Position numbers and translations under genes: made by a program. Below, one piece after another: positions 6,016 through 9,486 of a stretch of 9,486 nt of DNA. Source of the stretch: Gammaproteobacteria bacterium (GTDB taxonomy: Bacteria > Pseudomonadota > Gammaproteobacteria > Steroidobacterales > GCA-2729495); contig JAKLLP010000003.1 of the NCBI GenBank assembly GCA_023150055.1, positions 1 to 9,486 on the forward strand, given 5' to 3'. Positions within the stretch are counted from its first letter, which is position 1. Each line of letters starts with the position of its first letter. A model generated the notes under the pieces. That model was not told where the DNA came from and ran no database searches. It worked only from the letters and a program-made list of their open reading frames with translations.

Positions 6016-6810
6016 TCAGGCGTCGGGCACGCCCGGCTGGATGATGCCGACGAGGGCGGCGAGCAGCAGCGCGGCCCAGATGCCGAATACATAGCGGCGG
6101 CCGCTCACGAAACTCGCCCGCATCGTTTCGTCCAGGGCCGGCGAGGCACCGCCCGCGGCCAGCTCGCGCACACCGTCGCGGAAGGGCCGGTAAGCGCGCC
6201 GGGCGAGAAGGCTCAGCAGGACGATGATCGCGAACAGCAGCAGCTTGCTGCCGACATACGGCGCCTCGGCCAGCCGGCCGGTCGCTATCGAATAGCCGAC
6301 CGATATCGGCACGGTCACGATCACCGCGAGACGCAGCCACTGCTCGAGCCTCTCCGCGAGCGCGCCCGCCCCCGCGGAACCGCCGAAATACGCGCCGAGC
6401 GTGAGCGCGAGCCACAGCGGCCCGAGCAGCCAGATACCGGCCATCTGCCACCACGGATGGGCGAGCCCGACGTACTCGCTCAGCACGCCGCCGACGGTCA
6501 GCATCAGGCTCATGCAGACCCGCGGCATGATGTCGTAGTAGTCCATCATGCGCGCCGCACCGGCCCGCTGCGCCGCGTTGAGCGCCGGGCTGATCGCGTG
6601 ATTGCCGGCGATCATGATGGCCACTTCCGGCCCGAGCCAGAAGACGAGCAGCACGACGTGAAGATAGCGGGTGAGGTCATGGGCAGTGAGGGTGAGTCCC
6701 CCCGCCGGCGCGTCGGCCGCATGACCCGACGCGCCGCCGGCGACCATGATGACGACTGCCACGATGAACGGCACGACGATACGCAACCTCGGTCCCCCCG
6801 GTTTCCCCAT
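6016..6810 (-). CDS. Integral membrane protein of unknown function, CopD/DUF2269-like
   Basis: The protein has 264 residues. An N-terminal hydrophobic segment MGKPGGPRLRIVVPFIVAVVIMVAGGASGHA (residues 1-31) resembles a signal peptide cut after GHA. About six further membrane segments follow, near residues 44-69, 96-113, 124-141, 159-177, 188-204 and 241-258. The first has YLHVVLLVFWLGPE with a histidine (H51) in the membrane and the Phe-Trp-x-Gly pattern seen in CopD and DUF2269-type proteins, so I suggest a distant relationship rather than a named function. H71 (GNHAIS) and the MMDYYDIMPR loop (88-97) are other conserved-looking features. I chose ATG at 6810 because the signal peptide begins there, although no good ribosome binding site is seen before it. 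GTG at 6861 has an AGGA only 3 bases upstream and would add a 17-residue basic lead. The neighbours (rhlE downstream, the HDOD gene upstream) give no functional clue. Confidence 0.62.
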   Translation of the reverse strand: MGKPGGPRLRIVVPFIVAVVIMVAGGASGHAADAPAGGLTLTAHDLTRYLHVVLLVFWLGPEVAIMIAGNHAISPALNAAQRAGAARMMDYYDIMPRVCMSLMLTVGGVLSEYVGLAHPWWQMAGIWLLGPLWLALTLGAYFGGSAGAGALAERLEQWLRLAVIVTVPISVGYSIATGRLAEAPYVGSKLLLFAIIVLLSLLARRAYRPFRDGVRELAAGGASPALDETMRASFVSGRRYVFGIWAALLLAALVGIIQPGVPDA

Positions 6811-7059
6811 GCGCGCCAAGGGTATTGAAGTTCGCGCGCGCTGCCTACCACCAGAGCGCACTATTCCTGGTTCGTGCGGGTTGGCTTGGCGCTTCGCAGA
6901 TACCTTGCTGGTGATGACCGCCGTTGCGGCGCGAGGTCACCGCCGTCGTTCCCGCCCTCGTTCGTCGCCACGCGCTTGGGGCGGAGACCTCCGCCTCCGG
7001 GCGGACCATCCGGTGCAGGCGATCGAGGGATTTGCCGTTCGCAATCGGCAGGGTATGTC

Positions 7060-7112
7060 AGGTCTAAACAACTTTATGAATATCTCTTAACTTATTGTTT
7101 TTATTTCATTTC
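7060..7112. other. AT-rich island at the 3' end of the HDOD gene
   Basis: About 53 bases with only about a quarter G+C interrupt otherwise GC-rich sequence, covering the last codons and stop of the HDOD gene and the adjoining spacer. It contains the weak inverted arms AAACAA (7066-7071) and TTGTTT (7095-7100) 23 bases apart, plus T-runs on the plus strand. No transposase, tRNA or clear duplicated ends accompany it. It could be a promoter region, a protein-binding site or a scar of insertion. Confidence 0.5.
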
Positions 7113-8045
7113 AGATCGCGCTGCCTCGATATCCTTCTGGGCCGCGGCCACGATCTCCGCAAACGGTTTCCCGTTCAGCACCACGCTGGCGAGGGCCGCC
7201 TCGGCCTCCGGGTCGGGCGGGTGGCCTGCCTGGCGCAGCCGGTAGTGCAGCTTCGCCGCGCAGAGGATGCGCGTCAGCGGGGAGAGCTCGCGGCTGTCGA
7301 CCTCGAAGATCGCGTTCTGGTTCTCCACCGCCTCGGCGATCCGCTCGGGAATCTTCCAGTGATCGAGGATAGTGCGCGCGATGGTCGCATGCCATTCGTT
7401 GAGCGCCCCTTCCCAGTCGGCGATGGCGGCCGGCTCGATGTTGTCCTGCCGCGCACGGGCGAACAGATACAGCTTGCCGATGAGGTGAAAGAGCCCCGCC
7501 GACATCGACTCGTCGGGCTGCACACCGGGCACGTGGCGTGCCACCGCGAAAGACAGCGCGGCCACGCCGTTACTGGTCTTCCAGATGTCGGCGAGTATCG
7601 GCCGGATCGGCCGCAACCACTCCTCCTTTTCCATCTGTCGCATGGCGAATGCCGTGGCCTGGCTGCGCACCAGGTTGAAGCCGAGGGCGTTGATCGCCGC
7701 CTTCAGGTCGCTCACCTCCCGTCGCGAACGATTGAAGGCGGCGGAGTTGGCGAGCTGCACCAGTCGCGCCGCGAGCGCCGGTTCGCTCGCCACGAGCTTC
7801 ACGACGTCGCGGGCCGATGAACCCTCGTCGGCGAGCAGGCGCTGAATGCGCACGACGATGTCCGGGAAACCCGGCAGCTCGATCTTGTCCGTGTTGAGTT
7901 CACGCGCGAGGCCGACCACGATCTCGGCGGCGTCCACGCTTCGGCCGGCGCCGATTTCGAAAGTCGGGTTGACCACCGCAACGGGTGGCGCTTCCTGTTC
8001 CCGTAGCAGCTCGCGGCCGAGCTGCAGGTCGTCCCTGACCGCCAT
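7101..8045 (-). CDS. HDOD-domain signalling/regulatory protein
   Basis: The protein has 314 residues and is predicted cytosolic. Residues 1-50 form an unassigned N-terminal region. The HDOD domain runs from about 53 to 250: ELPGFPDIVVRIQRLL (56-71), LVASEPALAARLVQLANSAAF (84-104), DLKAAINALGFNLVRSQATAFAMRQM (113-138), AGLFHLIGKLYLF (183-195) and EWHATIARTILDHWKIPERIAEAVENQ (217-243). HDOD domains are relatives of HD phosphohydrolases that have lost the catalytic metal site; here the would-be His-Asp is His-Leu (187-188), consistent with a non-catalytic fold. Members act in signalling, often in motility, competence, stress or cyclic-nucleotide circuits. ATG at 8045 is chosen because GGAG (8051-8054) lies 5 bases upstream; the frame extends to 8093 without a comparable site. 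The C-terminus (EMK, stop TAA) runs into the AT-rich island. The 228-bp upstream spacer holds short repeats and a REP-like pair. Confidence 0.85.
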   Translation of the reverse strand: MAVRDDLQLGRELLREQEAPPVAVVNPTFEIGAGRSVDAAEIVVGLARELNTDKIELPGFPDIVVRIQRLLADEGSSARDVVKLVASEPALAARLVQLANSAAFNRSRREVSDLKAAINALGFNLVRSQATAFAMRQMEKEEWLRPIRPILADIWKTSNGVAALSFAVARHVPGVQPDESMSAGLFHLIGKLYLFARARQDNIEPAAIADWEGALNEWHATIARTILDHWKIPERIAEAVENQNAIFEVDSRELSPLTRILCAAKLHYRLRQAGHPPDPEAEAALASVVLNGKPFAEIVAAAQKDIEAARSEMK

Positions 8046-8134
8046 CAGTGCTCCACGCGAATGAGAGAAAAAACCGCGCGGGCGAACGGGCACCGGCGCA
8101 TGGTTTTTACTTTAAGCGCCGGAGCAGGATCGGG

Positions 8135-8181
8135 CTGTGACCGGCTGCCGGTTATGGCCTGTCACCGGCGAACTGTGACCG
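8135..8181. repeat. Three short iterated CTGT(G/C)ACCG sites upstream of the HDOD gene
   Basis: CTGTGACCG occurs at 8135-8143 and 8173-8181, and CTGTCACCG at 8159-8167, all in the same direction. An inverted repeat ACCGG-CTG-CCGGT overlaps the first (8140-8152). The spacings of 24 and 14 bases are not equal. The cluster lies 90-136 bases upstream of the HDOD start, where regulator sites could sit, but a chance origin is possible. Confidence 0.3.
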
Positions 8182-8204
8182 AGTGCCCGTTGCAGCGCCT
8201 GCGG

Positions 8205-8264
8205 GTCGGGGCTAAAGCCCTCCCACAGGGATAGCACCTTGTGGGAGGCACTTCAGTGCCGACA
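8205..8264. repeat. REP-like pair of inverted GTGGGAG hairpin units (BIME-like)
   Basis: Two related units face each other. Unit 1 (8205-8227, minus orientation) reads TGTGGGAGGGCTTTAGCCCC then GAC, with hairpin arms GGGCT/AGCCC. Unit 2 (8240-8264, plus orientation) reads TGTGGGAGGCACTTCAGTGCC then GACA, with hairpin arms GGCACT (8247-8252) and AGTGCC (8255-8260). Both share the head TGTGGGAGG, a small hairpin closed over a TTTA/TTCA-type loop, and the tail CCGAC. The heads (TCCCACA at 8221-8227, TGTGGGA at 8240-8246) can also pair across a 12-nt loop. This architecture matches REP/BIME elements of Pseudomonas and Xanthomonas relatives, which are mobilised by RAYT (REP-associated tyrosine) transposases. 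The element begins 9 bases after the UbiD-family stop, a usual place for mRNA 3'-end protection or termination. Confidence 0.75.
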
Positions 8265-8273
8265 GGGAACAAC

Positions 8274-9486
8274 CTACCCCGGCCGCCAGTCGCGCAGCTG
8301 CGCGCCGAAAAGCCGCTCGACCTCGGCGAACACCTCCGGTGCGCCCTGCTCGAGCAGCACGCGGTTACTCTGCGGGAAATCCTTGCGCCCGCCTTCCTCG
8401 GGCAGCTGCCGGGTGGCGTCGATGACGATCTTGCTGGTGCGGCCCTGCACCGGCTGGCTCGGGTCGGTGATGATGCCGAAGGCGTCCTTGACGATCTCCG
8501 CTGCCGGATGCGGCTGCCAGCGCGACCCCATGGCGAACAGCACCTGCGTGCGCTCCATCACGTCGATGTCCTTGTCCACCACGATGATCACCTTGGCAAT
8601 CGGGTTGCGCTGGGCGATCACCCGCCCGGCCGCAAGCCCCTGCCCCGCCGCGGTCTTGTCGATCGCCATGATGGCCACGCCGGGGATGTCCTGCGGCTGG
8701 TAGAGCTCGACCAGGTTCGGTATCGCCTTCCTGGTCACGAACTCGTAGAGCGCATCCTGCGGCGCGGTCAGCATGCCGCGCTGGAAGCCCGTGAAGGCGT
8801 TGACGGTCCAGGGATCGCGGCGATGCGTGATCGCCGTGATCCGTATGAAGTAGTTGCCCTCCTTGCGCGGCCCGAGGTAACCGAACATCTCGCCGAAGGG
8901 TCCCTCCGGCAGCAACGGCTCGTCGAGCGGCACCTCGCCCTCGATCACCATCTCGGCATGCGCCGGCACCATCAGCTCGTTGGTCTCGGATTTCACCACC
9001 TCGACCGGCTTGCCGCGAAAGCCCCCCGCGAGCGCCAGCTCGTCCACCGGCTTGCCGGAGAAACGGTTCGCCACGCGCGTGCCGCTGATGAACCACACGA
9101 CCGGGTCCTGCCCCAGCACGCAGGAAATCTTCACCGACTTCTCGCCGCGCTTCTCCGCGGCCTTGAGCATTTTCCAGCCGGTCTGGTTCGGCTCCGGGTT
9201 GAACCCGAGGAGCCGCGGCCCGCGGATCTGGCAGCGATAGGTGCCATAGTTGCCGCCCATCTCGGGGTCCCACATGAAGTGCGAGGCCGTGTTGACGTAG
9301 CGGCCGGCATCCGCGGGGTTGGTCTGGATGAAGGCAAACTTCGTCACGTCGATGTCGTCCCCGCGCAGCACGACCTGCTTGCAGGGTGCGGTCTCCCGCG
9401 CGACTTCCACCGGCGGGATCTCCGGATACTGGCCCTTGTTCTCCTCGAGAATGCCGGCGAGGTAGGCCTTGGTCGCGCGGTAGCTC
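8274..9486 (-). CDS. UbiD-family prenylated-FMN-dependent decarboxylase (N-terminus outside window)
   Basis: The frame is open from the right window edge to the TAG at 8274-8276, giving about 403 residues; family members have about 450-500, so only the N-terminal part is missing. UbiD enzymes reversibly (de)carboxylate aromatic, heteroaromatic or unsaturated acids using prenylated FMN made by a UbiX prenyltransferase. Evidence includes HFMWDPEMGGNYGTYRCQIRG (cofactor/metal-binding region with the conserved Asn and Tyr-Arg-x-Gln), the EVPLDEPLLPEGPFGEMFGY stretch with the two acids of Glu-Gly-Pro-Phe-Gly-Glu that belong to the family's catalytic Glu/Arg/Glu set, and TVNAFTGFQRGM. The C-terminal part has VIIVVDKDIDV, RWQP, and SKIVIDATRQLPEEGGRKDFP. 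Sequence alone does not separate true ubiquinone UbiD from catabolic relatives, so no symbol is given; the overall pattern looks more like catabolic members. No ubiX is visible. A REP-like pair follows the stop. Confidence 0.9.
   Translation of the reverse strand, partial: SYRATKAYLAGILEENKGQYPEIPPVEVARETAPCKQVVLRGDDIDVTKFAFIQTNPADAGRYVNTASHFMWDPEMGGNYGTYRCQIRGPRLLGFNPEPNQTGWKMLKAAEKRGEKSVKISCVLGQDPVVWFISGTRVANRFSGKPVDELALAGGFRGKPVEVVKSETNELMVPAHAEMVIEGEVPLDEPLLPEGPFGEMFGYLGPRKEGNYFIRITAITHRRDPWTVNAFTGFQRGMLTAPQDALYEFVTRKAIPNLVELYQPQDIPGVAIMAIDKTAAGQGLAAGRVIAQRNPIAKVIIVVDKDIDVMERTQVLFAMGSRWQPHPAAEIVKDAFGIITDPSQPVQGRTSKIVIDATRQLPEEGGRKDFPQSNRVLLEQGAPEVFAEVERLFGAQLRDWRPG

Noticed and set aside
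6811..7060. Small plus-strand genes in the spacer between the membrane protein and the HDOD gene
   Set aside because: The frames are Arg/Pro-rich, run through neighbouring genes and lack ribosome binding sites. Only weak hairpins, such as GGTGA/TCACC near 6910-6944, are seen.
8085..8120. Sigma-28-type promoter before the HDOD gene
   Set aside because: TAAAGT and GCCGGTG are present on the minus strand, but the spacing is about two bases short and the -10 part is a poor match.
1..9486. A new defence, toxin-antitoxin or mobile system
   Set aside because: No transposase, integrase, nuclease, CRISPR repeat, reverse transcriptase, or small paired toxin/antitoxin genes are visible; all large genes belong to common chromosomal families or are single unassigned membrane proteins.

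Overview
This is GC-rich chromosomal DNA (by eye roughly two-thirds G+C) with tightly packed bacterial genes, Shine-Dalgarno sites and mostly short spacers. The gene set suggests a proteobacterium, most likely a gammaproteobacterium: a DedA-family membrane protein, a GPH/MelB-type transporter, a RhlE-type RNA helicase, an HDOD protein, a UbiD-family decarboxylase and a REP-like pair of GTGGGAG hairpins. That placement is inference. I see no rRNA, tRNA, CRISPR array, transposase, integrase or phage gene.

Layout, left to right. The end of a DedA-family gene (+, 1-306) is followed by a spacer with a GC hairpin, an 18-bp operator-like palindrome and a leader hairpin. These precede a complete GPH-type sugar:cation symporter gene (+, 468-1871). 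Convergent to it is a gene for a secreted or envelope beta-solenoid (bactofilin-like) plus multi-TM protein (-, 1941-3077). Divergent from that, across about 100 bp, is a luciferase-like (LLM) flavin-dependent oxidoreductase gene (+, 3181-4104). A 370-bp GC-rich spacer with strong hairpins but no credible gene follows.

The right half is all on the minus strand, reading right to left: a UbiD-family decarboxylase cut by the window edge (8274-9486), a REP-like inverted pair, an HDOD signalling protein (7101-8045), an AT-rich island, an integral membrane protein of unknown function (6016-6810), and rhlE (4475-5782). Gaps of about 230-290 bp make these more likely separate units than one operon.

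Functionally this is mostly ordinary chromosome: envelope proteins, RNA remodelling, signalling, and three possibly catabolic genes (transporter, LLM oxidoreductase, UbiD decarboxylase) whose substrates cannot be read from sequence. I do not find a convincing new multi-gene system. The points most worth a second look are the palindrome before the transporter, the REP-like pair behind the decarboxylase gene, the 17-residue ladder of the envelope protein, the apparently shortened LLM enzyme and the AT-rich island at about 7060-7112.
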